Below are positions 27,751-37,139 of a DNA stretch of 64,000 bases, piece by piece. This DNA is from Streptomyces sp. NBC_00572 (GTDB lineage Bacteria > Actinomycetota > Actinomycetes > Streptomycetales > Streptomycetaceae). The notes beneath the pieces were generated by a model. That model made no database searches, had not been told where the DNA came from, and was given only the letters and a program-made list of their open reading frames with translations. Position 1 is the stretch's first letter; each line of letters opens with the position of its first letter. A program made the position numbers and the translations under genes. The stretch spans positions 3,720,001 to 3,784,000 of the forward strand of contig NZ_JAPENX010000001.1 in assembly GCF_026341815.1 (NCBI RefSeq). Reading direction: 5' to 3'.

Positions 27751-28650
27751 CTAAGAGGCGTCCGCGCCCGAGCCCTTCGCCGGACCCGCCCCGGTCCCCG
27801 CCCCCGCGGTCACGACGCGCCCGGTCTCGTCCACCTCCGGTGGTTCGCCGAAGCGGGCCAGGGTCAGGGAGCCCGCCACCGCGATCGCGAAGCCGGTGAC
27901 CGCGAGCCAGCCGAGCCCCTCCCTCGTACGGTCACCGAGCCAGACCACCCCGATGATCGCGGGTCCGATCGTCTCGCCGAGGACCGCGCCCGCCGTCGCT
28001 GTGGTCACCGAGCCGCGCTGGAGCGCCGAGGTCAGCAGCAGGAACGCCGCCCCGCCGCCCACCAGGAGCGCGTACCAGACCGGGTCGGCGAAATCGATGC
28101 CGTCGATCAGCCGGACCGCCACCTCCACCACCCCGAAGCCGAAGCCCGCCCCGAGGCCGAGGACGAGGGCGCGGGGTCGCTGCGGCAGCCTGCCGCCCAC
28201 CACGCCGAGCAGCAGCACCCCGACGGCGGCCGCGAGCAGCGCCCAGCGCAGTGCGTCCGAGCCCTCCCGGTGGCCCTCCTTCCCGGCGGCGAGGGCGAGC
28301 AGCGCGAGCCCCGCGCAGACCACGGCCACCGCCGTCCACTCGACCCGGCTCAGCCGCACCCGCAGCAAGCGGGAGGCGATGACCGCCGTGACCGCGAGAC
28401 TCGCGGCGAGGGCGGCGCCCACCACGTAGATGGGCAGGGTCCGCAGGGCGACGATCTGGAGGACGAACCCGGTTCCGTCCAGACCGAGTCCGACGAGATA
28501 GCGCCACTGCCGCAGCGCCCGCCCCATCAGGGCGACGTCGACGCCACCACCGGTCCCCGGTGTCGCGGCGCGGGCGCCCATCGCCTGGAGAACCGAGGCC
28601 GCGCCGAAGCAGACGGACGAAGCGAGCGCACAAATCATCCCGAGTAGCAC
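27751..28650 (-). CDS. EamA/DMT-type integral membrane protein
   Basis: 299 residues with nine to ten hydrophobic helices and internal twofold similarity, as in the drug/metabolite transporter family: LVGLGLDGTGFVLQIVALRTLPIYVVGAA in the first half and GSVTTATAGAVLGETIGPAIIGVVWLGD in the second. The C-terminus is a polar Gly/Ala tail. GTG 28650 has no clear ribosome-binding site; ATG 28638, five codons in, is an alternative. Convergent with the MocR gene, with short tandem AGGAGGCG units (27731-27760) between them. Confidence 0.78.
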   Translation of the reverse strand: MLLGMICALASSVCFGAASVLQAMGARAATPGTGGGVDVALMGRALRQWRYLVGLGLDGTGFVLQIVALRTLPIYVVGAALAASLAVTAVIASRLLRVRLSRVEWTAVAVVCAGLALLALAAGKEGHREGSDALRWALLAAAVGVLLLGVVGGRLPQRPRALVLGLGAGFGFGVVEVAVRLIDGIDFADPVWYALLVGGGAAFLLLTSALQRGSVTTATAGAVLGETIGPAIIGVVWLGDRTREGLGWLAVTGFAIAVAGSLTLARFGEPPEVDETGRVVTAGAGTGAGPAKGSGADAS

Positions 28651-28784
28651 GAAATGACTCTAGGGGGTGCGGCTGGAAATCATCGGCCTACACTGTGCGG
28701 TCGCGACAGACGTGAACGCGACAAGCGTGAACGGCGGCCGGTGTGACCGCAGGGGTCGCGACCGTGATCGGGAGGGCGACGGAC

Positions 28785-29084
28785 ATGCGCAGGCTGAGGT
28801 CGAGCACGGTGGTGCTCGGCGGGATGGGTGTGCTCGCGGCGACGATCACCGCGTGCGGCTCCGAGCCGGACAAGCGGTGTGTGGACCCGCTGACCCGGGA
28901 GGAGCTGCCCCGCTACGAGTGCGAGAGCAGCGGCGGCGGCAGTGACGACGACAACGGCGGCACGACCCGTGGCTCGTACTACTACGGCGGTTCCATACGC
29001 GACAAGCAGGTGAGCGGCGGCAGCTTCGACAAGAAGGCCGTCGACACCGGCGGCTTCGGCTGCTCCGGTTCCGGCGGCGGCTGA
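28785..29084 (+). CDS. small Gly-rich lipoprotein (YgiB-like)
   Basis: 99 residues from ATG 28785 (GGGAGGG site). The signal peptide RLRSSTVVLGGMGVLAATIT ends in a lipobox ITAC, so it is probably lipidated. The mature part is short, with Cys-containing CGSEPDKRCVDP and YECESSGG, then Gly/Ser/Asp-rich sequence ending VDTGGFGCSGSGGG. The gene precedes an ATP-grasp glutathionylspermidine synthetase-like gene by 14 bases, as E. coli ygiB precedes ygiC; size class and Gly-rich tail are similar although overall identity is low. Function unknown. Confidence 0.7.
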   Translation: MRRLRSSTVVLGGMGVLAATITACGSEPDKRCVDPLTREELPRYECESSGGGSDDDNGGTTRGSYYYGGSIRDKQVSGGSFDKKAVDTGGFGCSGSGGG

Positions 29085-29098
29085 GAGAGGCCCGGCAC

Positions 29099-30283
29099 AT
29101 GCGACGGCACACGATCGAGCCCCGGCCCGGCTGGCAGGAGACAGTGGAGGAGCAGGGGCTCGTCTACCCGCTGACCCGCTACCCGGACGGTTCGCTGCGC
29201 CCGTACTGGGACGAGAGCGCCTACTACTCCTTCACCCTGCCCGAGGTCGAGGCCCTGGAGGAGGTCGTCGAGGAGCTGCACGCGATGTGCCTGGCGGCGG
29301 CCGCCCACATCGTCGAGCGGGACCGGTTCGCCGAGCTCGGGTTCACGGATCCGAAGCTCGTGTCCCTGGTCGCCGAGTCCTGGCGCCGACGCGCGGAACT
29401 TCCCTCCCTCTACGGGCGGTTCGACCTGCGCTACGACGGCACCGGCCCGGCCAAGATGCTGGAGTACAACGCCGACACCCCGACCTCGCTCGTGGAGGCC
29501 GCGAGCCCGCAGTGGTTCTGGATGGAGGAGCGGTTCCCCGGCGCCGACCAGTGGAACTCCCTCCACGAACGGCTCGTCGATGCGTGGAAGAAGCAGGCCC
29601 ACCTGCTGCCCCCCGGCCCGCTCCACTTCGTGCACTCCGACGGCGACGAACTCGGCGAGGACCTGATGACGGTCGCGTATCTGCGCGAGACCGCCCAGCA
29701 GGCCGGGCTCGACACCGAGGCGCTCTCCGTCGAACGGATCGGCTGGGACCGGCTCTCGCGCCGCTTCGTCGACGACCGGCTCCGGTTCATCCGCAGCTGC
29801 TTCAAGCTCTACCCGTGGGAGTGGCTGACCACCGACCGCTTCGGCCGGCACGTCCTGGACACCCTCGACAACGGCGGCGGCACCGGGACGACCTGCTGGA
29901 TCGAGCCCGCCTGGAAGATGCTGCTCTCCAACAAGGCGCTCCTGGCGATCCTGTGGGAGCTGTACCCGGGGCACCCCAATCTGCTGCCCGCCTACCTCGA
30001 CGGGCCGCGCGAACTCGCCACGACCAACGGGTGGGTCGCCAAACCGCTGCTCGGCCGCGAGGGCGCGGGCGTCACCCTGCACGAGGCCGGAACGGAGCCG
30101 TTCGTACGGGACGGGGAGCCCTGCTGCTACCAGGAGCTGGCCCCGCTGCCGGACTTCGACGGCAACCGGGTGGTGCTCGGCGCGTGGGTCGTCGAGGACG
30201 AGGCGGCGGGGCTCGGAATCCGGGAGTCGGCGGGCCTCGTCACCGACGAGTACGCCCGCTTCCTCCCGCACGTGATCCTTTAG
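29099..30283 (+). CDS. glutathionylspermidine synthase-like ATP-grasp protein (YgiC-like)
   Basis: 394 residues. ATP-grasp ligase of the GSP_synth family: MLEYNADTPTSLVEAA, FVHSDGDELGEDLMTVAYL, NKALLAILWELYPGHPNLLPAY and GWVAKPLLGREGAGVTL (nucleotide-binding Lys/Glu region) and the C-terminal GNRVVLGAWVVEDEAAGLGI. The family joins an amine to a carboxylate with ATP; actinobacteria lack glutathionylspermidine, so the substrate here is unknown. Operon with the upstream lipoprotein. Its stop lies 4 bases from the stop of the convergent deacetylase gene, leaving no room for a separate terminator. Confidence 0.85.
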   Translation: MRRHTIEPRPGWQETVEEQGLVYPLTRYPDGSLRPYWDESAYYSFTLPEVEALEEVVEELHAMCLAAAAHIVERDRFAELGFTDPKLVSLVAESWRRRAELPSLYGRFDLRYDGTGPAKMLEYNADTPTSLVEAASPQWFWMEERFPGADQWNSLHERLVDAWKKQAHLLPPGPLHFVHSDGDELGEDLMTVAYLRETAQQAGLDTEALSVERIGWDRLSRRFVDDRLRFIRSCFKLYPWEWLTTDRFGRHVLDTLDNGGGTGTTCWIEPAWKMLLSNKALLAILWELYPGHPNLLPAYLDGPRELATTNGWVAKPLLGREGAGVTLHEAGTEPFVRDGEPCCYQELAPLPDFDGNRVVLGAWVVEDEAAGLGIRESAGLVTDEYARFLPHVIL

Positions 30284-30287
30284 GGGC

Positions 30288-30983
30288 CTACTCGGGGACG
30301 TACTCCCTGAGCGGTGCGGGCTTCAGACCGGCGGCCTCGGCCGCGTCGAGGGCCCGCTTCAGGTCCTGCTCCAGGGTCTCGTTGAAGTGCAGCAGGATGA
30401 TGTCGCCGGCCTTGAGCGTCGGCGTCGGCGGGGTCCACTGGCCCCAGGTGGTGAGGTCGTACGTCCATGTCACCAGGGCCTTCGCCCCGCAGGCGCGGGC
30501 CGTGGTCCGGGTGTTCTCGTCGAACGCGCCGTACGGCGGGCGCAGCAGCCGCGGCCCGTCGCCGAACTGCGCGAGGTGCTGGTCGCGCGCCCCGCAGACC
30601 TCCGCCTTCCGGCCGGCGGCGTCGAGGGTGGTCAGGTCCGGATGGTTGACGGTGTGGTTCTCCACGCGGGAACGGCCCTGGTTCAGCAGGGTGTGGAAGT
30701 AGCCGGAGTCGTACGAGTAGGCGCCGGGCAGCAGGAAGAGCGAGGCGGGCACCCGGCGGTCGAGCAGCAGCTTCGCCGCGGCCGGGTCGTGGAACCAGCC
30801 GTCGTCGATGGTGATGAAGACGACCGGGTCGGTGGTCTCGACGTGCGAGACCACCGGGACGGGCTCGGGCCAGGCCGCCCCCGGGGCGGCGTGCGCGGGT
30901 CCCGTGACCGCGCCGAGGAGTGCGAAGGGGACGAGGGCGGCGAGCGCGGCACGCACGGCGTGACGCAGACGGAGTCTCGGCAT
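30288..30983 (-). CDS. secreted polysaccharide deacetylase (NodB-type)
   Basis: 231 residues with a signal peptide (RAALAALVPFALLGAVTGPAHA). The NodB homology domain shows FITIDDGWFHDPAAAKLL (TIDDG with catalytic Asp), SRVENHTVNHPDL (H-x3-H metal ligands), LLRPPYGAFDENT (RPPYG) and DIILLHFNE (late His). It probably removes acetyl groups from peptidoglycan or chitin-like polymers outside the cell. It lies 91 bases downstream of rocD on the same strand, and its own promoter may be in that gap. Confidence 0.88.
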   Translation of the reverse strand: MPRLRLRHAVRAALAALVPFALLGAVTGPAHAAPGAAWPEPVPVVSHVETTDPVVFITIDDGWFHDPAAAKLLLDRRVPASLFLLPGAYSYDSGYFHTLLNQGRSRVENHTVNHPDLTTLDAAGRKAEVCGARDQHLAQFGDGPRLLRPPYGAFDENTRTTARACGAKALVTWTYDLTTWGQWTPPTPTLKAGDIILLHFNETLEQDLKRALDAAEAAGLKPAPLREYVPE

Positions 30984-31074
30984 GGCGGCATCATTGGCCT
31001 AGACCAACTGTCATGTCAATGGCCCGAGTTGCCCCACGACGGCCCGTGGCCGCCGCCCCCTCAAACGGACTTCG

Positions 31075-32283
31075 TCACTCCTCCGACAGCACGCCCCTCA
31101 GCTGCTCCAGACCCCAGTCCAGATCCTCCTTCGAGATCACGAGCGGCGGTGCGATCCGGATCGTCGAACCGTGCGTGTCCTTCACCAGGACACCCCGCTC
31201 CATCAGCTTCTCCGAGATCTCCCGGCCCGTGCCGTGCGACGGCGCGATGTCCACCCCGGCCCACAGCCCGCGCCCGCGCACCGCCTCCACCGCCCCGCCG
31301 CCCACGAGCAGCCCCAGCTCCGCGTGCAGGTGCTCGCCCAGCTCCGCCGCCCGCTCCTGGTACTCGCCCGTCCGCAGCATCGCGATCACCTCCAGGGCCA
31401 CCGCGCAGGCCAGCGGGTTCCCGCCGAACGTCGACCCGTGCTCACCCGGCTTGAACACCCCGAGCACGTCCCGGTCGGCGACCACCGCCGACACCGGCAC
31501 CACACCGCCGCCCAGCGCCTTCCCCAGGATGTACACGTCCGGCACCACACCCTCGTGCTCACACGCGAACGTCCGGCCCGTGCGGCCCAGACCCGACTGG
31601 ATCTCGTCCGCCATGAACAGCACGTTCCGCCGACGGGTCAGCTCCCGCACCCCCGCCAGATAGCCGGCCGGCGGGACCAGGACCCCCGCCTCGCCCTGGA
31701 TCGGTTCGAGCAGCACCGCCACCGTGTTCTCGGTGACCGCCGCCTCCATCGCCGTCAGGTCCCCGTACGGCACGATCTCGAACCCCGGCGTGTACGGACC
31801 GAAGTGGTCCCGTGCCTCGTGGTCCGTGGAGAAGCCGACGATCGTCGTCGTCCTGCCGTGGAAGTTGTTCGCCGCCACGACGATCTTCGCGTGCCCGTCC
31901 GGCACGCCCTTCACCTCGTACCCCCACTTCCGGGCGGTCTTCACGGCCGTCTCGACCGCCTCCGCCCCGGTGTTCATCGGCAGCACCGCCTCCTTCCCGC
32001 ACAGCTCGGCGAGCCGGGTGCAGAACTCGGCGAACCGGTCGTGGTGGAAGGCGCGTGAGGTCAGCGTCACCCGCTCCAGCTGGGCCTTCGCCGCGTCGAT
32101 CAGACGCCGGTTGCCGTGCCCGAAGTTGAGCGCCGAGTATCCGGCGAGCATGTCGAGATAGCGGCGCCCCTCGACATCGGTCATCCAGGCGCCGTCCGCC
32201 GAAGCGACGACGACCGGCAGGGGGTGGTAGTTGTGTGCGCTGTGCGCCTCCGCCGAAGCGATCGCGTCTTGTGTGCTCGACAC
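31075..32283 (-). CDS. rocD: ornithine-oxo-acid transaminase
   Basis: PLP-dependent delta-aminotransferase turning ornithine and 2-oxoglutarate into glutamate semialdehyde and glutamate. The 402-residue class-III enzyme has MLAGYSALNFGHGNRRLIDA, MNTGAEAVETAVKTARKWGY, NNFHGRTTTIVGFS, LFMADEIQSGLGRTG (Asp and Gln of the PLP site) and YILGKALGGGVVPVSA with the Schiff-base Lys. GTG 32283 follows GGAGAT. It is divergent from glyA; both share a 129-bp spacer before the ZTP riboswitch. Confidence 0.93.
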   Translation of the reverse strand: MSSTQDAIASAEAHSAHNYHPLPVVVASADGAWMTDVEGRRYLDMLAGYSALNFGHGNRRLIDAAKAQLERVTLTSRAFHHDRFAEFCTRLAELCGKEAVLPMNTGAEAVETAVKTARKWGYEVKGVPDGHAKIVVAANNFHGRTTTIVGFSTDHEARDHFGPYTPGFEIVPYGDLTAMEAAVTENTVAVLLEPIQGEAGVLVPPAGYLAGVRELTRRRNVLFMADEIQSGLGRTGRTFACEHEGVVPDVYILGKALGGGVVPVSAVVADRDVLGVFKPGEHGSTFGGNPLACAVALEVIAMLRTGEYQERAAELGEHLHAELGLLVGGGAVEAVRGRGLWAGVDIAPSHGTGREISEKLMERGVLVKDTHGSTIRIAPPLVISKEDLDWGLEQLRGVLSEE

Positions 32284-32398
32284 GGGATCTCCGTTCGTCC
32301 TGCGGGCTCGGGGGATGACCCCGACGAGGGGGTTGTGGCCCCTGTTTCTATCGTCGCTCGGATGCCGGACCGGGAAACCTCGCGCGCGGCGCGCCCGC

Positions 32399-32404
32399 TA
32401 CTCT
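32399..32404 (+). promoter_or_regulatory. candidate -10 box of glyA
   Basis: TACTCT precedes the ZTP aptamer by 8 bases, which would start the RNA at about the first base of the aptamer. No good -35 hexamer is visible at 16-18 bases, so the assignment rests on position. Confidence 0.4.
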
Positions 32405-32411
32405 GAAAACA

Positions 32412-32492
32412 CGCACGGTGACTGGCGAACGGGGAAGCGCCCCCGGGGGAGCCGTGCGCGGCAGACCACACGCGACGCCGCCCGCCTGGGCG
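32412..32492 (+). ncRNA. ZTP (pfl) riboswitch aptamer upstream of glyA
   Basis: Conserved elements appear in order: P1 arm GCACGG, the internal-loop signature TGACTGGCGAAC, a G/C hairpin (GGGG to CCCC), GGGGGA closing with GCCGTGC (P1 3' arm), then a linker hairpin (GCGGC to GCCGC) and the conserved CCGCCTGGGC that forms the pseudoknot. This fits the published ZTP motif closely. ZTP riboswitches turn on one-carbon and purine genes when ZMP/ZTP rises because 10-formyl-THF is short. Here it precedes glyA, which makes one-carbon units. Confidence 0.93.
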
Positions 32493-32515
32493 TCACGGGA
32501 CCGAAGTCCCGCGTG
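32493..32515 (+). promoter_or_regulatory. expression-platform hairpin of the ZTP riboswitch
   Basis: ACGGGAC-CGAA-GTCCCGCGT forms a stable hairpin directly after the pseudoknot element. It may compete with the aptamer as a terminator, although there is no T-run, or with a region nearer the glyA ribosome-binding site (GCCGGAGGA). Confidence 0.5.
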
Positions 32516-32570
32516 GCGCCGCGCCTCTCACGCAGTGTCCCGGGACCCGCCGACGCCGGAGGACACCACC

Positions 32571-33848
32571 ATGACCGTCCCGCAGCACCAGTACACGCAC
32601 CCCGCCCTCGCCGCCGCCGACCCCGAGCTCGCCGCCCTCGTCGGCGCCGAGGAACGCCTCCAGGCCGAGACCCTGCGCCTCATCCCCAGCGAGAACTACG
32701 TCTCCGCCGCCGTCCTCGAAGCCTCCGGCACCGTCCTCCAGAACAAGTACAGCGAGGGCTACCCCGGCCGCCGCTACTACGAGGGCCAGCAGAACATCGA
32801 CCAGGTCGAGACCCTCGCCGTCGAGCGCGCCAAGGCCGTTTTCGGCGTCGACCACGCCAACGTCCAGCCCTACTCCGGCTCCCCGGCCAACCTCGCCGTC
32901 TACCTCGCCTTCGCCGAGCCCGGCGACACCGTCATGGGCATGGCCCTGCCCATGGGCGGCCACCTCACCCACGGCTGGGGCGTCTCCGCCACCGGCAAGT
33001 GGTTCCGCGGCGTCCAGTACGGCGTCCGCCAGGACACCGGCCTCATCGACTTCGACGAGGTCCGCGAGCTCGCCCTCAAGGAACGCCCCAAGGTGATCTT
33101 CTGCGGCGGCACCGCGCTGCCCCGCACGATCGACTTCGCCGCCTTCGGCGAGATCGCCCGCGAGGCCGGTGCCGTGCTCGTCGCCGACGTCGCCCACATC
33201 GCCGGCCTCATCGCGGGCGGCGCCCACCCGTCCCCGGTCCCGCACGTCGACGTCATCTCCACGACCACCCACAAGACCCTGCGCGGCCCGCGCGGCGCCA
33301 TGCTCATGTCCCGCGAGGAGCACGCCAAGGCCCTCGACAAGGCCGTCTTCCCCGGCCTCCAGGGCGGCCCGCACAACCAGACCACCGCCGCCATCGCCGT
33401 CGCCCTCCGCGAGGCGTCCCAGCCCTCCTTCCGCGACTACGCCCACGCCGTCGTCGCCAACGCCAAGGCCCTCGCCGAGGCACTCCTCGCCCGCGGCTTC
33501 GACCTGGTCTCCGGCGGCACCGACAACCACCTGATCCTGATGGACCTCACCCCCAAGCAGGTCCCCGGCAAGATCGCCGCGAAGGCCCTCGACCGGGCGG
33601 GCATCGTCGTCAACTACAACACCGTCCCCTACGACCCCCGGAAGCCGTTCGACCCCTCCGGCATCCGCATCGGCACCCCCTCCCTCACCTCCCGAGGCCT
33701 CACCACGGAGCACATGACCCAGGTCGCCGACTGGATCGACCGGGGCGTCGCGGCGGCCGGCACGGGCGACGAGCAGGCCCTCGCCACGATCCGCGCCGAG
33801 GTCGGCGACGTGATGGCCGCCTTCCCGGCCCCCGGCCTCCCGGTCTGA
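32571..33848 (+). CDS. glyA: serine hydroxymethyltransferase
   Basis: Converts serine and THF to glycine and 5,10-methylene-THF, the main source of one-carbon units for FolD, PurN and PurH. The 425 residues include LRLIPSENYVS, EGYPGRRYYEGQQNID, DVAHIAGLIAGG and STTTHKTLRGPRG with the PLP Lys. ATG 32571 with CCGGAGGA upstream gives the normal N-terminus; upstream codons belong to the riboswitch leader. The conserved VDVISTTTHKTL and SGIRIGTPSLTSRG segments place it firmly as GlyA. Confidence 0.96.
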   Translation: MTVPQHQYTHPALAAADPELAALVGAEERLQAETLRLIPSENYVSAAVLEASGTVLQNKYSEGYPGRRYYEGQQNIDQVETLAVERAKAVFGVDHANVQPYSGSPANLAVYLAFAEPGDTVMGMALPMGGHLTHGWGVSATGKWFRGVQYGVRQDTGLIDFDEVRELALKERPKVIFCGGTALPRTIDFAAFGEIAREAGAVLVADVAHIAGLIAGGAHPSPVPHVDVISTTTHKTLRGPRGAMLMSREEHAKALDKAVFPGLQGGPHNQTTAAIAVALREASQPSFRDYAHAVVANAKALAEALLARGFDLVSGGTDNHLILMDLTPKQVPGKIAAKALDRAGIVVNYNTVPYDPRKPFDPSGIRIGTPSLTSRGLTTEHMTQVADWIDRGVAAAGTGDEQALATIRAEVGDVMAAFPAPGLPV

Positions 33849-33864
33849 CCGGGGGCGGATCCCA

Positions 33865-33897
33865 GGGCCTGTCCGGCGGATCATGGCCGGACGGGCC
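33865..33897. terminator. terminator between glyA and anti-sigma-like gene
   Basis: GGGCCTGTCCGGC and GCCGGACGGGCCC pair with one mismatch around GGATCATG. The TGTCCGGC-GGATCA core resembles the palindromes at 6723 and 47050. Confidence 0.75.
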
Positions 33898-33904
33898 CGA
33901 GCCG

Positions 33905-34699
33905 TCAGCCGAGCGACTCCGCCGCCCGCCGGGCCTCCTCGCGGTCCGGTATGCCCTCCAGCCGGAAGGTGAGCGCGCCCCCGTTCCTCGTCCAGAGGAG
34001 CGTGGGGCCTGCCGTACGGACCTCATGGGTCCAGGCCGAGCCCGTCCCGTCCGTCATCGGGAACGTCAGCAGATGCGGGGCCGCGAACCAGTAGCCCTGC
34101 GCGCCGTCCGGGAGGTCGACCCACTGCGGCTGCGTCCGCACCTGCTTGGCGAAGCCGATGTCCAGTCGGGCCGGGAACTCGTCGAGCCGGACCGTCCGCT
34201 CCCCGTCGCGCCAGCACAGACTGATCACCGCCCGGCCGCGCTCGGCCGACCCCGTCACCGTCACCGCGTCGGGCGCGCCGAGCGCCCTCGGTATCAGCGG
34301 CTCGAACCCCGCGAGCCGCCCGGCCTCCGCCGGCGGCACCGCCTCCGGGCACCCCGGCACCGGGCCGCCGGCCGGGACGTGACGTCCGTCCGGGGTGTAC
34401 CGCACGGTGACCCCGCCGAAGCCGAACCACTCGGCCACCGCCGCCCGCACCGGCGGGGTGAGCGTCAGCACGATCAGCACCCCGGTGAGACCCGCCACCA
34501 GCGCCCGCCGGCGCGCCCGCGCCCATCGCCGTACCGACGTCCACCACCCCCGTCGACGGGGGACCGGCGTCGGCGTCGGTACCTGCTCGGCGAGGAGCTG
34601 GGCGAGCACCCGCTCCGCCATCGACTCCCCGTCCACGTCCGGCACCCGCAGCCGCCGTCCCAGCTCCCTCAGCTCGTCCGGCAGACCCTCGTCAGCCAC
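33905..34699 (-). CDS. membrane anti-sigma-factor-like protein
   Basis: 264 residues. The cytoplasmic N-terminus (LPDELRELGRRLRVPDVDGE, AERVLAQLLAEQ) is helical, followed by a basic stretch (RRWARARRRA) and one membrane helix (LVAGLTGVLIVLTLTPPV, near residue 75-92). The outer domain has two Cys residues (VPGCPEAV, ISLCWRDGE). It is encoded directly behind an ECF sigma gene with an 8-base overlap (GTGGCTGA), typical of sigma/anti-sigma pairs, but lacks the HxxxCxxC zinc anti-sigma motif. GTG 34699 was chosen for GGAGGGAG at good spacing; GTG 34708 is an alternative. Confidence 0.72.
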   Translation of the reverse strand: MADEGLPDELRELGRRLRVPDVDGESMAERVLAQLLAEQVPTPTPVPRRRGWWTSVRRWARARRRALVAGLTGVLIVLTLTPPVRAAVAEWFGFGGVTVRYTPDGRHVPAGGPVPGCPEAVPPAEAGRLAGFEPLIPRALGAPDAVTVTGSAERGRAVISLCWRDGERTVRLDEFPARLDIGFAKQVRTQPQWVDLPDGAQGYWFAAPHLLTFPMTDGTGSAWTHEVRTAGPTLLWTRNGGALTFRLEGIPDREEARRAAESLG

Positions 34700-35300
34700 G
34701 CTCCTCACCTCCCTCCGATCCGTCCCTCAGGCCTTCCTCCAGCACCAGGCCCAGCTTCTTCAGCGCCCGGCTCAGCCGGGACTTCACCGTCCCCTTCGGC
34801 CACCCGAGGGCCTGGGCCGTCTCCGTCTCGTCCAGCTCCAGCAGATACCGGTGGATCACCACCTGCCGGTGGTCCTCGGTGAGCCGATCGAGCGCGTCGA
34901 GGAGCCGTCTGCTCCGCTCCCGCTCCTCGGCCGCGACCGCCGGATCCGCCGAATCCGGTATCCGCGGCTCACCCCCGAGCAGGTCCGCCTCCCGGTCGGC
35001 GACGGCCCGCTGCCGACCCGCCGACCGCACTGTGTTCCTGGTCTCATTGACGACGATCCGCAGCAGCCACGGCCGGAACGCCGAGCCCTCCCTGAAGCGC
35101 CCCAGCGAGCGGTACGCCTTGAAGAACGCCTGCTGCACCACGTCCTCGGCCTCCGCGCCCGCGCCGCACGCCACCGCCGCCCTCAGCGCGACCGCCGTGT
35201 ACGCGCGGACCAGCTCCGCGTACGCCTCCGGCTCCCCGGCGCGCACCCGTGCGATCACCACGGCCTCGTCGTCGACCAGGCCCCCCTCCCGCGTCCTCAC
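34692..35300 (-). CDS. ECF-type RNA polymerase sigma factor
   Basis: About 202 residues. Region 2: EAYAELVRAYTAVALRAAVA, GAEAEDVVQQAFFKAYRSLG and FRPWLLRIVVNETRNTVR. Region 4: LLDALDRLTEDHRQVVIHRY with ELDETETAQALGWPKGTVKS as helix-turn-helix. It is followed by a membrane protein that probably controls it. GTG 35300 is tentative: no clear ribosome-binding site precedes it, while a strong GGGAGGGGGG lies inside, just before VDDEAVV, so the true start may be a few codons later. Divergent from trpS. Confidence 0.85.
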   Translation of the reverse strand: MRTREGGLVDDEAVVIARVRAGEPEAYAELVRAYTAVALRAAVACGAGAEAEDVVQQAFFKAYRSLGRFREGSAFRPWLLRIVVNETRNTVRSAGRQRAVADREADLLGGEPRIPDSADPAVAAEERERSRRLLDALDRLTEDHRQVVIHRYLLELDETETAQALGWPKGTVKSRLSRALKKLGLVLEEGLRDGSEGGEERG

Positions 35301-35308
35301 ACTCTTGA

Positions 35309-36370
<1,062 letters not shown>

Positions 36371-36391
36371 GTCCAAGGACCCTGGCCCAAA

Positions 36392-36428
36392 GGGTGGTGC
36401 AGGCCGCACACTGGCGGCTGCACCACCC
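36392..36428 (+). terminator. hairpin after trpS
   Basis: GGGTGGTGCAGGCCGC pairs with GCGGCTGCACCACCC (one bulge) around ACACTG. The ribosome-binding site of the next gene is only 20 bases on, so some read-through may occur. Confidence 0.7.
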
Positions 36429-36461
36429 GACACAAGTCGACCGACGACGGAGGAGAACGAC

Positions 36462-37058
36462 GTGGGGACCGTAACGCTCGGCGTTTCGATCGCGGTCCCG
36501 GAGCCCTACGGCAGCCTGCTCCAGGAGCGGCGCGCCGGCTTCGGGGATCCGGCCGCGCACGGCATCCCCACGCACGTGACGCTCGTCCCGCCGACCGAGG
36601 TCGCCGAGGAGCGGCTGCCCGAGATCGAGGCGCACCTCGCCGGTGTCGCCGCGGGCTGCCAGCCGTTCCCGGTGCGGCTGAAGGGCACCGGGACCTTCCG
36701 GCCGCTCTCTCCGGTCGTCTTCGTGAAGCTGAAGGAGGGCGTGCCCCTCTGCAACCGGCTCCAGCACCAGATCCGGGACGAGGCGGGCCCGCTCGCGCGC
36801 GAGCTGCAGTTCCCGTACCACCCGCACGTCACCGTGGCCCACGCCATCTCCGAGGAGGGGATGGACCGGGCGTACGAAGAGCTCGCCGGGTACGAGGCGG
36901 CCTGGACCTGCCGTTCCTTCGCGCTGTACGAGCAGGGCGCGGACGGCGTGTGGCGGAAGCTGTACGACTACGAGTTCGGCAGCGGACGCCCGATCTCGGC
37001 GGTCCCGGCGCAGGCCGGCAGCCCGGTCGACACCCCGACGGCCACTCCGGCCGGCTGA
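36462..37058 (+). CDS. 2'-5' RNA ligase / 2H phosphoesterase family protein
   Basis: 198 residues with the two HxT/S motifs of the 2H superfamily: HVTLVPP (near residue 38) and HVTVAH (near residue 124), which form the paired catalytic histidines. GTG 36462 follows GGAGGAG. The Gly/Pro-rich C-terminal tail is probably disordered. Physiological substrates in bacteria are unclear; possibilities include cyclic phosphates at RNA ends. It sits behind trpS, which hints at an RNA-related role, though a hairpin separates the two. Confidence 0.88.
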   Translation: MGTVTLGVSIAVPEPYGSLLQERRAGFGDPAAHGIPTHVTLVPPTEVAEERLPEIEAHLAGVAAGCQPFPVRLKGTGTFRPLSPVVFVKLKEGVPLCNRLQHQIRDEAGPLARELQFPYHPHVTVAHAISEEGMDRAYEELAGYEAAWTCRSFALYEQGADGVWRKLYDYEFGSGRPISAVPAQAGSPVDTPTATPAG

Positions 37059-37139
37059 CGGAACCCCGGTACCGGCCGGCGGATCCCCGCCCCGGTCGGC
37101 TGACGGATCCCCGGAACCCTCGCCCCGCCGGCTGCGGAC

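Noticed and set aside
27722..27760. Tandem AGGAGGCG(C/T)C units after the MocR stop.
   Set aside because: Short, imperfect and local; probably slippage at a gene end and not a functional array.
32231..34882. 883-residue plus-strand frame spanning glyA.
   Set aside because: Arg/Pro/His-rich out-of-frame translation of glyA and the following genes; no domain.
37059..37139. Repeated CGGCTGACGGATCCCC-like units after the 2H phosphoesterase gene.
   Set aside because: Three imperfect copies without hairpin or spacing regular enough for an operator or terminator.
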